Shown here in pieces: positions 40,201 through 54,392 of a DNA stretch of 64,000 nt. Position 1 is the first letter of the stretch. Each line of letters starts with the position of its first letter. The stretch is from Struthidea cinerea (Eukaryota > Chordata > Aves > Passeriformes > Corcoracidae). The stretch covers positions 1,513,623 through 1,577,622 of the forward strand of contig VZTI01002652.1 in NCBI GenBank assembly GCA_013397865.1. Direction: 5' to 3'. The notes under the pieces were generated by a model, which saw nothing but the letters and a program-made list of their open reading frames with translations, was not told the DNA's origin and ran no database searches. A program made the position numbers and the translations under genes.

Positions 40201-43200
40201 AGAAGAGAGAAAGCCAAGAAGAGAGAGGTTCTATAGTAGGACAAATTACCAGTGAACTAATAAAATTTCAGTTCAAGAATGACAGGTCTACTTTGAAAAT
40301 TTCAGTACCTTAGCAAAATGAGAGTACCACTATAAAATAAAAATATTTTTATGATTAATACTAGTAAAAACAGAGAAAAAAAAATAAATTGGGACTGATC
40401 ATGAGGTGAGCAATACCAGGCTTTTTCTAAGCCTCCAAGAGGCTAGGACCATTCTAGCATGACCTTTTTTTTTTTTCAGCAAATAAACCATATGATATGA
40501 AAGAACTGTTAGAAGAAAATGAATGGTAGTGGTCTAAGAAAAGATGTAGATTTCACTTTATTTAGTGTTGTAGATGGTAGCACTGAATTGTGTCTTAATC
40601 AAGATGATTGATAGCTGAACAACAAACTATGAGAAAGGAACAAAAGTATTAAATACTTCTAGTGCCTTAAAGGGTATTACTGAACATGAAAGATCCTCTA
40701 ATTTACAAGTAGGGAGACTTCTGTCTCTGAATTTGGACTATACCTGTGTACTTTAGAAAAAGAAAGCAAACAAAAAATCCAAACCAGCCCACCCTGCAAG
40801 AATGCTGACTAGGAATAAACCCACAGTAGGTCTTATTCTTGAATCAGTTTTTTGCAATCTTTGCGCTATGTTCAGCAGCCTGGGAGACATCAGCAAGAAA
40901 GAAAGCTTAGGGAAAATAAAATTACTTTTCTATAAATGTCTCTAAACTCTACTTGTAAGGTACAAGTTTGAAGTTACAACATCAAAGGCTAAAATAATGT
41001 AAGTTTTGGCATTTAGTCTAGATTTTTAACTGTGTGCCGTTAAATGTCTATGCAAGAATAGTAGACTCTTGCTAGATTTCAAAGACATTTCATCTTTCTC
41101 TTCTAGGACACAAAAATGTTTGTGATGTAACTTCTTAGGATAGATAGAAGACTTCATATGTTGAACACAGTAGAAAAATGTACAGAGAGATCTGGATAGT
41201 TGAACTTAAAAACGTGAACGCAGGAAAAAAGCCACACACCTCATTCTGGATCTAATGCAGACTGAGCAGTTATATTCTAGCCTGATAAGATACATTCGCT
41301 TTTGATGGAAGAAAAAAATGAGATACCTAATAAACTACGTTAGTTAGGTGATAATGATACATTTTATACACTACATATTTGCAAAATTACTGTAAAATGA
41401 AAACCAAACAAAATACTGAAGGACATCATGCAGGAGTTCTGGAAGTCTTTTAAATTTTTTCCATATTATATTTATTCTACTTCTTAACTCAGATTGTCAA
41501 GTATTTTATAACCTGAAAAGTTCAGATAAAATGGATAAATAATAGTCATCTACATTTCTAGAGGCCTAGAAAAAGAGTTACTTGTGGGAAATAGTTAGGA
41601 CACTATTTGCAAAATAGCAAAGAATTCTTTACACTCCGGAAAATCTGCAACCTTTACCAGGTCACCGAGAGTGCTCACAAAAATTGCATGTGTGGCTGGA
41701 TGTGGAGCCTGGTGCACAGAAAGGGGGTGGGACATGTTCCTCTGGGCTTATGAATGAAAGCCCCAAAGCACATCACCCCTGGGCACATACAGAGATGGTA
41801 ACAGGGATACAGACTACACCTTCAAGATGGGATTGTGTAGGAAAATTTCGAGAGTTTACCACTGCAGTCAGCTAGTTTTTCCTCATGAAGGTACACTGTT
41901 TAGCATAAACAGATGAGTGTATACCTCAGTCCAATTCAGAAACACTGCACCCCTAGAGAAGGTAGGGTGACAGCTTCTGTTCTACATTAGGATTACAGTG
42001 ACCTCTGTAAATACAATGGAGATTTATTCTGTACAATGCTTCAGTTTACATGTAAATACTAATGGCATACTGCTGATATTGCAGTCTTGTGGTTATAATA
42101 AGAATCCAGTAATTTCTTCCTCATAACTCAGCTACTACATTACAAAAATCCAATAGAAATCAATTTAAAACTCGGGTCACATATATATTATTTTTCTTTC
42201 ATTTCATGGTAGTGTTCTTATTTATAAAAAAAAGGCCACAATGCAATTATGCCTCACTTCTGCGTTCAGGAGAGGACCCCTTAGCTACTTTGTAATTTCG
42301 TAATTCTCTATTTGGAAGATCTTAGAAGCTCAGCAAAGCTTCACTCAACATCAATGTTTTCCCCATAATTTACTTACAAAGTTGTTCCTAACTTTCTATT
42401 CTCAACTGTGCAGTACTCTCATCTGTAAATGTGGGATTTGCCATATTTTAATTTAGGAAACAACTTGTATATGCACACTATTGGTGGTGCCAGCATAAAC
42501 CAAGAATCCACAGCAATTGCAGAGACCCTGGCAGTCCTCATCTCTAAAGGTGCCTTGTCACCCACCGTCATCTGGCAACAACTGTTCAGGTGTCAATGCT
42601 CCTGATACAAACCTGTTTAGCAGTCAGCTTCCCAGTGTATCCCATGCCCTGTTGTCCTAAAGGAGGTGATGATGTTACATCAGTATCAGGAAGAGATCAC
42701 TGTCCTGCCCTGCTAGTTGCTGGTCTGGAGGATGCACACAGCAGGACAGGACTGGGCATGCCAGAAGTGCTTGGTGAGCAGCCAAAGCTTAAGAACACCT
42801 CTGCGGAGGAGTTCTGGAAAGACAATGAAATCCTGTTCCCAAACACTACAAAAGTACTTATCAAATTGTAAAGATTACTATCACCGTGTTAAGAAATAAC
42901 ACATGAACATAGAAATTCTGTTGCCTCACAGTTGTAATACTTTTGTGGGTGCAACCAAAGGTTGACTTAAGCATGAATGCTTGGACACAGATTTCACGAG
43001 GGATTTCAGAACCCAAATAAATTCTGGAGAGGGATTTTCAGCCAGAGTTTAACTACTGGCTGCCACTATGTAATTCCTGCCCCACTGAAGAAACACAAGA
43101 GCATGGCCTACCACAAATAACTATTTTTCTGCCAAACTTAATCTACATCTTTTTTTACACTTATTCCAGTATTTTTATCCCAGTCTCCCTTTTAAACCAA

Positions 43201-46200
43201 AACTTTGCCTTACAAAGTATTTTTATTCCTCTCAATAGCTTTATTTAGATCATCATATCTGTACTACAATGTAAAAGAAAGGTTTGTGCATTGGCAAGTG
43301 CATTGAGAACCCCGAAGTGGGGAAGAACTACTGCTGACCAGTTGTGGGAAGGCACTGAAATAACATCAGTGGCCTGCTATGAGAAGACATGGCAACTCTT
43401 GTGACAGATGAAAAAACCTTTGATAGTTTAATTTTTTACGTAAGTGAAACAGATTGATTGTATCTCTCTCTTTGTGACACTGACATTTTGCCTGTCACAA
43501 CGAACGTTCATAGGGAAGAGCAATCTTTATCAGAAAAGGTACTCACTTGCTTTGCTCTTGTGCTAAAGATTTTACAATATTTGACATGCCAGTCACAATT
43601 TACAGGACTCCTGACAACATCATCTGAGAAATTACACATTTGTGTTAGTCTTTTTTAGAAATCAGGTTTTTAAAGTGTGACCCCTTGTTTCTAACCATAG
43701 GCTATCTGACGAGAAGTGAATACAGTTGTCAGCTGGTGGGGCAAAAATTTTTAATGTCAAGAATACGAGAATCTCTGAAAGCCCCATGGCCTGTACTCAT
43801 GGCTGTCCAATACGAGGGGGCAGCTTAAGTAATTTAGGAAGAAAAGTTTATTTCCTGACTGCACAGAGCTTTGACTGTCAAGTTACCTATAACAGTTACT
43901 CTTTTTTCACTTCAAGGCAGGCAATAATATTTTCTTGCACATTATATAAACTTAAAGTGGAACATATTATTAAGGATTTGAGGTGTCTAGCTTTTTTAGA
44001 CTGCTTTAAAAAAAGAGCCAAAGACTGCTATTTGAAGTTATACAGGATCCCTTTAAGATATTTGTAGGACATTGGACATGAGAAAATACTCTTCTCTGCT
44101 TATTTTCCTAAATATCTCTTCTACGAATCCTTTTATAATAAATGCGTGTGCTGATAAATCTTAAAAAAGAACTACAGAAATATTAATTACGTTGTGATTG
44201 TTTATCATTTTTCCCATAATAACATCTTTTGTGTATTCTGTTCATTTTTGGGAAGGTCTTATGATCTAATCTCCAACCTATTTAAAAGAAAATGCTTTGT
44301 GTGCCATTTTGTACTCATGGTCGTTTGGAGTTCTATTTCAGTTTCATTAATATTGATGGAACTTGTCTCTGCACTCATTCTCAGCAGATTCTTTGAAATT
44401 AATCTTCAGCATTTACTGTGATTTGTTTCTGTCTTCTGCTTCATTCCTGAATCCAGCTCTTCTCTAGTTAATTTTGTTTTCTTTATTTTTATCCACTTGC
44501 TATGACGGTTCTACTACTTGTGCCACTGTGGTGTGTCAGTCCCTTTATGGGATCCCTGTTTCGTCTCTGCCTTTCACTGTGATTTTCCATCATTATGGGC
44601 CTCTTGAATAAAAATGTAGCCCTTGTTTCTGACAAAGTCCATGTTCCTTTTCTTTCTGTGTGATTTTCCATCATTATGGTTCTTAAATTTCTTGAATAAT
44701 GATATATACTATGAACAAATGCATGAAGCAGTAATGGCTTCATCAGTGTTTTCTAAAATATATCTGCAGCTTTTAGAGCATACAGTGCTACAGCAGAGTT
44801 TGTGCCATGTTTGTAAAAGCATGATTTTTAAAGTGTATTTTGTAGACTATTGATGACTATGCTGCTGTGCATTAATAATTTGCCTTCTTTCAAACATTAT
44901 CTACTTTTCAGGATAGTGGTTTCAAAGAGATATTGAAGTTGAGGAATAAATATTAGCACTGAACATCTTTTTTTAAAATGGTAAAAACATAAACCTTTTG
45001 TAATGTTTATAGCAATACCGCTATGTTATGGGACTAACAGAATTTTTGTTAGGCCTTTTACATGAAGGATGTATGAACAGATTTTGGAGTTCTTATTAAA
45101 ACAAGTCAACATTTCAATTAAAAGCAGCATATCATAATAAACAAGTAATCAGAATAAATGTTTTAAAAATATATCTGCAAAAACGTGATAAAAGAAAAGT
45201 TGTACTCCAGTACTAATTAGTAACATTTGACTTATGTCAAATACATGATGAAAACTAAAAGTGTAAAAACATTTAAAGTTAAACATCAGTTCACCAATTT
45301 GAACAATGGAAATCTTTAATGTGCCATAATGTAAGTTGGGGTAAAAACAGGGATCAAAATATTATAAAATATTTCCTACCTTATTTGATAGTAGTGGCGC
45401 AGTAACTTAGTCCACAAAGTGCTTTAGTGGTTTCAAAGGGGGGAAAATGTTAATTACAAAACACTAACCAAGTATGTCAATGATTTCAGCATTACTTTTT
45501 TTTTTAACATACTCTGTAAAATTATATCCATTAGTGTTTCTTTTGGATAACAGATGGAAAGCTTAAAGATCTGGAGAGGCTTGCAAAAGTAAACCATCAT
45601 TTCCAAAAACATTTATAATGGTATTTACAATTGACTACAGTCTCTCCCATCAAAATAAATGGGTCTTGTGGTATTAATTAGAGAAAACTTGGTTCCTATG
45701 GGTCCTCTTTCCTGCCATTTGAAATATAAGTATCGAAATTCCTTTAAGTTCTCTAAGGAAGCCAAACGTGAAATGCCGGAATTGATGGCTCCAGCTCACC
45801 GCCCAGGGGCTGGAAACATTGTCCCCTTCTCACCAGGGCAGCTGGTGGTCTGGAGCAGGTGAGCTACCCACAGAGTTCCAACCCGGCACAAAGGGCGACA
45901 GCAAGACCAGTGGGAACAGCTTCCCCATAATACCCAAGCAAAAAGAGCAAAGCAGGTTTGGCAATGCTATCCAAGATTAGCCACAAATCATTCACTGTCA
46001 GAAAAATCAGTAGTGACAAAACAGGTGTGTGGTCGAGCCAGGTAGCCAAGTGAAAATAGACTGGAGATCAGACCACATGATCTTCACAAAAGGTCACAGA
46101 ACTAGGGGGTGGCACACCTACAACCTCACACCTGAGTGTAAACGTAGCTCTCAAGCACAGACAAGTCCCCAGTGAGACTCTCTCTCACAGGTCTGTTTAC

Positions 46201-49200
46201 AGCACCTGATCCCAGGTGACAGTCCTACCCCGAGCACAGGCAGTCAAGCTCCTCAGCAGGTGGAAAAAGGTTGTCATGCATTTATGCTTCACTCGGGGTC
46301 CTGACTCAAGCAGCTTTCAATAATTGACACTCCTTACCTCGGTGCCTTGATACAGCTAAGAGTGCTTTTATGTCCTTCTCAATTTATCTTCCAAAGAATC
46401 AGTCACTGTTTAATAATGTTTGTATTAATGATTTCTTCTTATTCCATTCCCTTACAATGTGAACATGGTGCCTCAGTGACAGCTATTTACCTGCACTGCT
46501 GGTTCAGTGAAAAGCCTTGGGAAGATCGCTAATTTATGATATGTATCTGCCAAATGATGATCCCAGTTCAGTTTTCTTCCCTCACAGTGTTTTGTAGATT
46601 GGAATGCGTAGGTAGGTGGCCAAGTTTGAATAGCTGTGTTATGTTAGTTCAGTAACAATGAAGTGTCATTATTTTTGGCTAATGTTAACGTGTAACTGGT
46701 GTATGGCCTGACAGATGCATCTGAAACATTTACAGATTCTGGAAAAGAAATCTACAGTCACTCACAGAGCTGTCTCCAACCATTCTAATGAGAAGATGAG
46801 ATTGTTTTGCAGCACAAAGTGGGAGAAGGCTTAATAGAATCAGTCACAGTTTTAGCGGTACCTCTGCTTCAATAACCAATTTATGTCAATTTACACCAAA
46901 TTTTCTTAAGTAGATGGTTGAGAATTGTATTACTATTTTTTTTTTTTATCTTCCAGGTAAAAGGTACTTCTCTTTTCATTTTATCTGGGATAAATTATGA
47001 AGTCATTTCTCAAATGCAAGTTTCAATCCATCATTAAATAATAACTTGAATGATTGCTTCTCTTTCCTTAACTCTTAGACTGGAAACATACTTGCCCTTT
47101 CTGAATCTGCAAGTTCCAGTCCTCATCATTCTTTGTTTCAGAGTAGTACTAGCAAAAATAGTATGTGACTACTGTCCCTATCAACCTCAATTTCTATTAC
47201 AGAAAACAAAAGTTATAAACTGTTTCAATGTATCCAAGTTGTTTTCCCTAATTCCCCAATTTAAGAATGTCATGATGAAATTCTTAATTTTGCTATGCAA
47301 AGATACAAACCATGTCTTATTTTCAAAGCAAAAGAATAACTAAAATACACAGAAAATGGAAAGATTCACATTGTAAAAAATAAGATAAAAATGAAGAAAA
47401 TATACTTCAGAACAAAAACAGGGGCTCACACATTCATTTCATGAATAAAAATCCAGATGACTTCACAGATGAATCTGAGATAAAGTTAACCATTTTCACT
47501 ACAGTTATCTGTGACACTTCTCATGTTGGCTAATGTTTGCTGCATGATCCCAGCAGAAACACGGGCTACTTGTAAAGGCATTCAACAATGAAGGAAGATT
47601 CTGAGTCACTGAAAGTCCACCCAACACAAACCTCAATACACTTACCAGCTCAGACTTCCTCATAGGAAACCAGTAATCATACTTTGCCTATATCTTCTGC
47701 ATATTTTTGAGTTATTCATGTGTGGCAACACAGGAAACATCCAATCAGTTCAGTTTCAGTCTCATGGGTCACGTAATTAAGGGAATTAGCAACAGCAGCA
47801 GCAATATTTGAGAACTCACCTATCTGCAAGGCAGGGTAAGAACTCCTATTGATTCAGGTGATCTCAAGTCTCTCCTGTTATTTCTTCTGTAATTTCTGTG
47901 GGGTTTTTGTTCAGTGCTTGGTGCCTCACTGGATTTCAATGAGACTGAAATACCATTTGTCTCAGGAGTCTTTTGAGCTTAAGATTCCCACTTTTCTGGA
48001 GAGGTGTACTGTGAAGCACAAAATGCCTAAGGACAGCATTCAGTCAGGAAAGAGATGATGGTCACCAGTACCTGTATTCACCTCACTGCTGTGATAACAC
48101 AGGGGGGTAAATGACCTCCACAGAACTGAAGCTATGTCTGCTGTCAGACTGACAGCTGTGCTAGCCACAAAACTATCTTTAATAGACAGATTTAATAAAA
48201 AGAGCATGTTGCTTATATGATATACAAATCCCAGCCACCTCCCCGGTCTGTACCTGAAAGTATGAACAGCAGAGTAATCATGATGCACTATCACTGTGGG
48301 TTACACTATCCACTTCCCAAAGCTAGGGGAGGAATAAGGCAATTAAACATGACTGCTCTCTTACCTAGCCTTATTACACTTAGCACCTGCTTGAATGCCT
48401 TCTGTCCAGCTGAGGAACATCAAGCTGTCGTAGAAACACCCAAGCAAGGGCTTTCAGGAAACAGACAAAGCTCAAGAGATCTTTGGCCTAGAAAAGAAAA
48501 TCTAGGAAGCTTCTCTAGTGTTTCAGGAAACCACAAAATTAGTGAAAGCCATTAATTGCACAAGTGATGCTCTGTGGATTAATTTAGTTTTTCCGAAAAT
48601 TTCCAGAGATTCCTTTAGAAATAATCAGCGGTCTGTGAATCACAAACAGTGCCAGGGAGATGCTATGTCCAAGACTGTAACATGAACAAATGCAATCATT
48701 ACATTTACCAAATAAATATTTTCTGGTTGGACTTTTTTTCTTACTTCAGAGGTCAGTTTCATATCAATACTATTTAGTTCACAACATATGCAATGCACTG
48801 AGTTTATAAATTAATGTCAAAAGTAGTTTCACTTCTTTTACTTTCTCTACTTAAAGTCAAATAAGTATATATGCTGTCCATATTCAACTATCACAGAACT
48901 CAAAAATCCCCCAGAGTTATGACCTCAACTTGAAAATAATAAGCACCTGTAGCATTTTGAAGGAGGGAAGAAAGGTAAACTGATTACTTAATTTTTGATT
49001 TTTGGTATCTCTAAGGAGAGCTGGTAACTCCTCTTTAAAAATTTCTGCCTTCAGTGAATTTGTAAACATGCCTGGCTGCAGCTACAAGTGGGATGCAGAA
49101 GCTGCAGGATACCAAAGCCACCCACTCCCATAACATTTAAGTGAGGGTGTACATCAAACCAGGAGATTTATAGTAATCCCCTGCTATTAGACACATTTTT

Positions 49201-50600
49201 CTTGAAAGTGTGAGTTCCCCTATTAGCTACTCAGCAGGGGACTCCATTTACCCTGCAAGTGGTCTGAGGCATGCAAAATGTTTAAATTTTGAGAGAATCA
49301 CAAACAGCAATATCTCCAGAGTACAAAACATGACCTATTTTTTTTAATTGCTCACAAAACAAGACACGTCCAAAGTGACATGGATACAAATAGCTTAACT
49401 TGAACTTGCCTAGAACCAGCTCTGTAACTCATACACCGTGAGGATTTGTTTGTGAAGCCTCATCAACAATCCATCAGGTGAAAATCCGATGCCTCAGTAT
49501 CTGAGAGACCAGTCTTTCTGGAAAGATGAAATTTGAACAACAAAGCTGCCTCAGACTTTAATTAGCCTTCCCATACATGACAAAGAGCTCACTAGGAAAA
49601 GCATTTTGTCAGCAACTTCTGTACTGCAGTTTTAAATTTCTGTAATTCCTGAATACTGCATGAGTTAAGCATTTTGAAAATACTTGGTATTTTAATGATT
49701 GTAGGGTTTTCCTCCTTTTTCAGTATGCACCTTTCAGCATTATTGACTGAAGAAATACCGGCCTACTTAGTTTTGAAATTTGAAATTGCAATAGACTGTG
49801 AGCTGTGGCAGGTATGTGCATCAACAGATTGGAAATTCACCCAGGAAAACTATTTAGGAAAAAAAAACCTAACTAAAATGTATTTGTGCTTAAGAATTCT
49901 AAGAGACTATCTTCTGTTTAGCTGAGATTAAAGATGGTAATCTGCAGTCTCAAAACCCTAACTCACAAAGATTTGTCATATTCCTGCTTATTAAAAAGTC
50001 CTTTTAAAATCTTTATTAAATTTTATCTGTGGTGGGGTGAATGAACACTAAAAAAGAAGTTCTGTAATGATTCTGAAGTTAGATTCCAGTCATTAGATAA
50101 TAATTTGGCTATAAGACTCTTATTCATTGTTTACATTTTAGTTTTGTAACATTTAGCTTCAACTCTTCTGAAAGAGATTAAATTGAGACTATTTTTAATG
50201 TTGATTCCAACAACTGCAAAATAATCCTTGAGATTTACTAATACCAATCCACAATTAAACAATTTGCAAATGTGGGCTAGACATAATCAGTTGGGCTTGC
50301 TGAATGAGCTCTTTTCTTCACATTTTTGAGATTCATGCCTACATTGATCTGAAGACAGAATAACTTTAGTTTCATTGTCCATTTTACATAGCGCACTGCT
50401 GTAAGCATATTCATATTGCAACCACTTCCCATCACTAATAGAGAACTGCATTTGGAAGTATTTCCTTCAAACTGATAGATCAAATGCAAAACTGCTCAGA
50501 AATGTAGGTTATGAATCTTTTCCACTGTACATCTCTGTGGCTACCCACTACTTCCAACCATTAAAAACAACGAAGAAATGTTGGCATCAATAACAATTAC
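37211..50600. other. Intergenic sequence upstream of OLA1, no gene seen
   Basis: This is AT-rich non-coding DNA. Open frames up to 113 codons occur (for example 43726-44067 plus), but none shows family features, splice structure or conserved motifs. A small duplication at 44578-44679 is listed separately. Slightly GC-richer patches at 42540-42830 and 45770-46260 remain unexplained. I see no recognisable exon, RNA gene or further CR1 copy. Confidence 0.7.
44578..44679. repeat. Direct repeat of 21 bp at 81-bp spacing
   Basis: A 21-base sequence beginning tgtgattttccatcattatg occurs at 44578-44598 and again at 44659-44679, identically. Each copy is followed shortly by cttgaataa. The pattern suggests an old partial tandem duplication of about 81 bases. 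On the minus strand the frame stays open across both copies (84 codons, 44489-44743), giving a repeated I-M-M-E-N-H, but nothing else supports a gene. Confidence 0.75.
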
Positions 50601-50639
50601 AGGTACACTTCATCTTCCGACAGTGTTATGTCTGGACAG

Positions 50640-50746
50640 TTGCAGCATTGCAATGGCATGGTAAATGGCAACTTGAATATTCTCATGTTAGTGTATTCAC
50701 ATCAAATAGTTACTCAATTTGCATTTTGCTGCTGTAATTAATTAAA
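50640..50746. promoter_or_regulatory. Candidate enhancer: POU octamer plus homeodomain sites
   Basis: The segment carries a perfect octamer ATTTGCAT at 50717-50724 and a dense homeodomain-type site TAATTAATTA at 50735-50744. The sequence around them is less low-complexity than its neighbourhood. These motifs are also frequent by chance in AT-rich DNA, so enhancer function is an inference that needs cross-species conservation. Confidence 0.3.
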
Positions 50747-53385
50747 AAAAAAAAAACCCAAAGTTTTTGGCTTTTTTAAAATCCCTCTTGACTTACCCCA
50801 AAATAGAAATTAAAGTTACAATTTTTTTCTGGTTTAGAATTTAAAAGGTATATATGCAAATGGGGTATAGATGTATGATGCCAGAGTTGGGTAGGTCTTT
50901 TCTCCTTTTCTCTTAGTAAAATAAATACTTGTATGCAAGCATCAGATCTCCCTCCAGAGCTAACATATATAGCTAATATATAATTACTCTGGGATTAGAT
51001 GCGATCCTAATTTAGTGGTAATGAGGGTATAAATTAGGTGGGATTTTTAAGTTAACCCCTCAGTGTAGGCCAGTACAGCATCTCTTAACATTAGTTCAAG
51101 TCCTGCCATCGGAAAGACTCCAAATACAGTAGTACTTTGCTCCCTTAGACAGAGTAAAACTTCTTTTGGCAGAGTACACTTTTATGAGTAAAGTTTCAGC
51201 ATTGAGAAGAGTATGAAACTCTACAGGAATTTAACTACAGTGAAAGGTTCTGAGGCCCTAAGACTGATTTCAGTGTGAGCATTGCTCTTCAAGACTGTTA
51301 CACTCAACTAGATTCCCTGAGTTATATTATTCACATATTACTATATTAAGAAATTAGGCTAATATTCCAAAACTGTTCTCTGCTGAGAAGTCAATGTTAA
51401 CCAAATCCAGGGTTCTGCAGAGTCATACAGTATGTACGTTTAAAAACAAAGCAACAGTATCCCCAACTCCCTATTCTGCTGAAGAAACATCCTCTTCAAC
51501 CACGAATTTAGAGGAAAAGTTCTGGCGCAAGTAGAGACAACAGTTTAATATATTCCTAAACAATCGTTTAATTGGCTTTGTAGAACTTTTTCCGTCCTGC
51601 TCAGATATTGGTATGCCCCCATTCCCATTCTCCTAACCATGTGGAACACATACTCTTCTGCCACATGTTAGATTTCAAACTTTATATTATTTAAATACCG
51701 TGACACTGTATGTTATTAATCAAAATCTCAATATTTTGGAGCTGTTTGTTAAACAATTTTCTAGCATCAAAACCTTACAAAATCACAATCTGAGGCACTC
51801 AGCTGCCTTGAAGATCTCTTCAGAGAACACTTCAAAGAGGAAGTTTTTGTAGAGGTCACTTAACTATATTCAACCCTATAAATACAAAGAAACATTTTTT
51901 GTTTTAAAAATTGGAGAAAAAATGTTATGTAATTGTTTTAAATGGTTGGACTATTTAAAAAGTCATGTTAAAATAGTTAAGTTCCATGATGAGACTTGTC
52001 TTATACCTTTTGACATGCATAAGCTATAAAGCATGTCTATTATTAATTTCAGGAATAGTTTTAGATACCTACTCTGAATTAAACTGTCACAGTTGATGTA
52101 ATTATTAAGCAAGATTATAGTTTGCTCAGAAGTTCAAATAGTGCCCATTTCAAAAGTCCTCTCAGTAGTTATGAGCCCAAGAGCAACCTAGCATGACTGG
52201 TCACACTCCTGGAGCAGGGTATGAAAGCTCTTTTTGTTTAAAGCTCATCTTATCAATCCTAGTTACAGCAGAGTGGTGTGAATGCAAGAGACTTTTGTTG
52301 TTAATAAATTTAATGCATCCCATTAACACTTTTTACACGCACATACAACCAGTACGGAGCATAAAAGAGGAGCATGTAGTACTTGTCACTTGATTTCAAA
52401 ACTTCAGATTTGTTGCCTGTATGAAATGATCTCAGGCTGAGTAACCTCACTTCAGCAAAGCAAATCTAATGGACAGTGTGTGGATGAACATTCTTAACAG
52501 TATCAATCAAATTGCAGGCATCTGTAGTACCACTTTCACCTTATTATGTCAAATCATGTGTGATCAAAATGTGTTAGTTAAACCTGATACAGTTCTGTTG
52601 CTAAACCAGAAACTCCAACAGACAGACTAATGCTGGACTTGTTGCATTCTTAAAACTGGAACTAGCATTCCTAAAAGTAGAAATATGTCCATGTGTGTAT
52701 GTTTTTAAATACACTGAAATGTGGGGGGAAATAATTTACTTACAGAAATATTTTCAGCTACACATTGGAAAAAATAATCTGAACTTCACCCTACCTATTC
52801 AGAACTTTAAACAGAGCAACAGGATTTGTGATGCTGTTTTCAACACTGCTGTCTTCAGGTTCACTGAAATGTTTTATACCTTCACAAACTAAACAGAAGA
52901 TTTGTTGTTGTGGCAGTAGTCTCATTGGAGCCTTATGACCAGATAACCACTTTGTTTTGCAATGTCATTTACACCTGTACAAATGTGGAACGTCCTCTCT
53001 GGAATCAATTTAAACTACTCTTGTGAACGTAGCTCTACGTAAAAGAGTATGGAAATTAAAGCACACTGTTTAGAAACACTTTTTACTTTTAAAGATTTTT
53101 AAATATTCTTTTTAGCTAGTACAAAGAAAACACAGGTGCACACATATGCACACATCTGGATGTACACTGTTGTACACCTTCTGTAGAAAAGTAGCATGCC
53201 CTATGGGCTGGCTAGCTGCTACTCATTTTGATCCAGGTAATTAACATAGAAATAACATATAGTAATATTTTCTCCTCCTCTGAGAAATTTTATATAGCAT
53301 TCAAGTATTTCATGGAACCTTCTCTTATTCTGTGTTAAAGTCTTAAAAAAAGATTCAAACAACTTACACTAAAATATGGTCCTAG

Positions 53386-53420
53386 CTGATTATAAAATAA
53401 AAAATCTGATTATAAAATAA
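53386..53420. repeat. Small 20-bp tandem duplication
   Basis: The sequence ctgattataaaataa is present at 53386-53400 and again at 53406-53420, a period of 20 bases. Confidence 0.8.
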
Positions 53421-53499
53421 GCCTTGCAAAAATAAATAGTTTTGTCTCTGTTTACAGAAACAAGATGGTATTAGCAGACAAATTACTAAATATAATAAT

Positions 53500-53645
53500 C
53501 TGGACATGTTTGCCACATTCAAGTGTGTAGAGGGGCTAGAAAAGCGATTATTTCTTAGTCATGCAAATTACTTGAATCCAAAATAAAATTGCCGGTGTTG
53601 CTGGGGCAGCATCAATGTTTAAAAGTGGATTCCTTTTCTTTCACT
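53500..53645. promoter_or_regulatory. Candidate conserved element with POU octamer
   Basis: A perfect octamer ATGCAAAT at 53561-53568 is followed at once by ttacttgaatcc, whose ACTTGA core resembles an NK-homeodomain site. A further aagtggatt follows at about 53620-53630. The complexity of the sequence contrasts with the A/T-rich flanks. Regulatory function is inferred from motif content only. Confidence 0.3.
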
Positions 53646-54356
53646 TTTTCCAGTGGTTTTTACTTTTGTTTGATAGAGATAAAACCCTTTCATCTACAGC
53701 ATTTACATTAAAAAATTTAGTAAAATATGTGCTATAGAATTGGAGAAAAATATTGGCCTCCTTAGGGATTTTTACCTCCTTTCTCCGTCCTTCTCCTTTT
53801 CTTTTTTTTTGTTCTTGTTATATGTATGGCTCCAAGGTCTGTCTCTTGGTGCTTGGTACACTATTGCTGTTATAGGAGAATCTTTACAGCTCAGTCTGAG
53901 ATAGTTTTTCAGGGGTGGGTCACATTCTGCTGACAGGTATCATGTGCCTTGTCTTCTAGCAAATGATCAGTTTGGAATCTCATCCTAACTGATATTTGCT
54001 CTTTGGGGATGGATGAAAAACCACAACGTGTTCTATAAAGCTCAAATTGGCCTTATCAAACAAAACATCTGCTAGATGTGTGAGTGACTTGTGACAGCAG
54101 GAGACATCAGCACTGGCCTCCCCAACAGAAGACAGTGCTATTAATGGAAGCTATTATGGAAGAACTCTGGCAAGAATTTTTTTTCCAAACAGCTAAAAAA
54201 ATTTAAAGAAAAAATATGTTGTTATGGTAACAGCTATTTGAAAAATACTGTAACAATAGGCAATTTAATATCAAACTACCAAGCTGTTAGTTTGACTATT
54301 TGGTTTTCTTTTTAAGCAGTTTATTTACAGAAATCCCCTCCCTTTCCCTTATGCAG

Positions 54357-54392
54357 TTACACGTGTGAGTGTGCAGACACTCACACTTGTAA
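54357..54392. repeat. 16-bp-arm inverted repeat with 4-base loop
   Basis: The left arm ttacacgtgtgagtgt (54357-54372) and the right arm acactcacacttgtaa (54377-54392) pair with a single mismatch around the loop gcag. In DNA this could extrude as a cruciform; if transcribed it would form a stable hairpin. It is shorter than a typical pre-microRNA. Confidence 0.8.
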
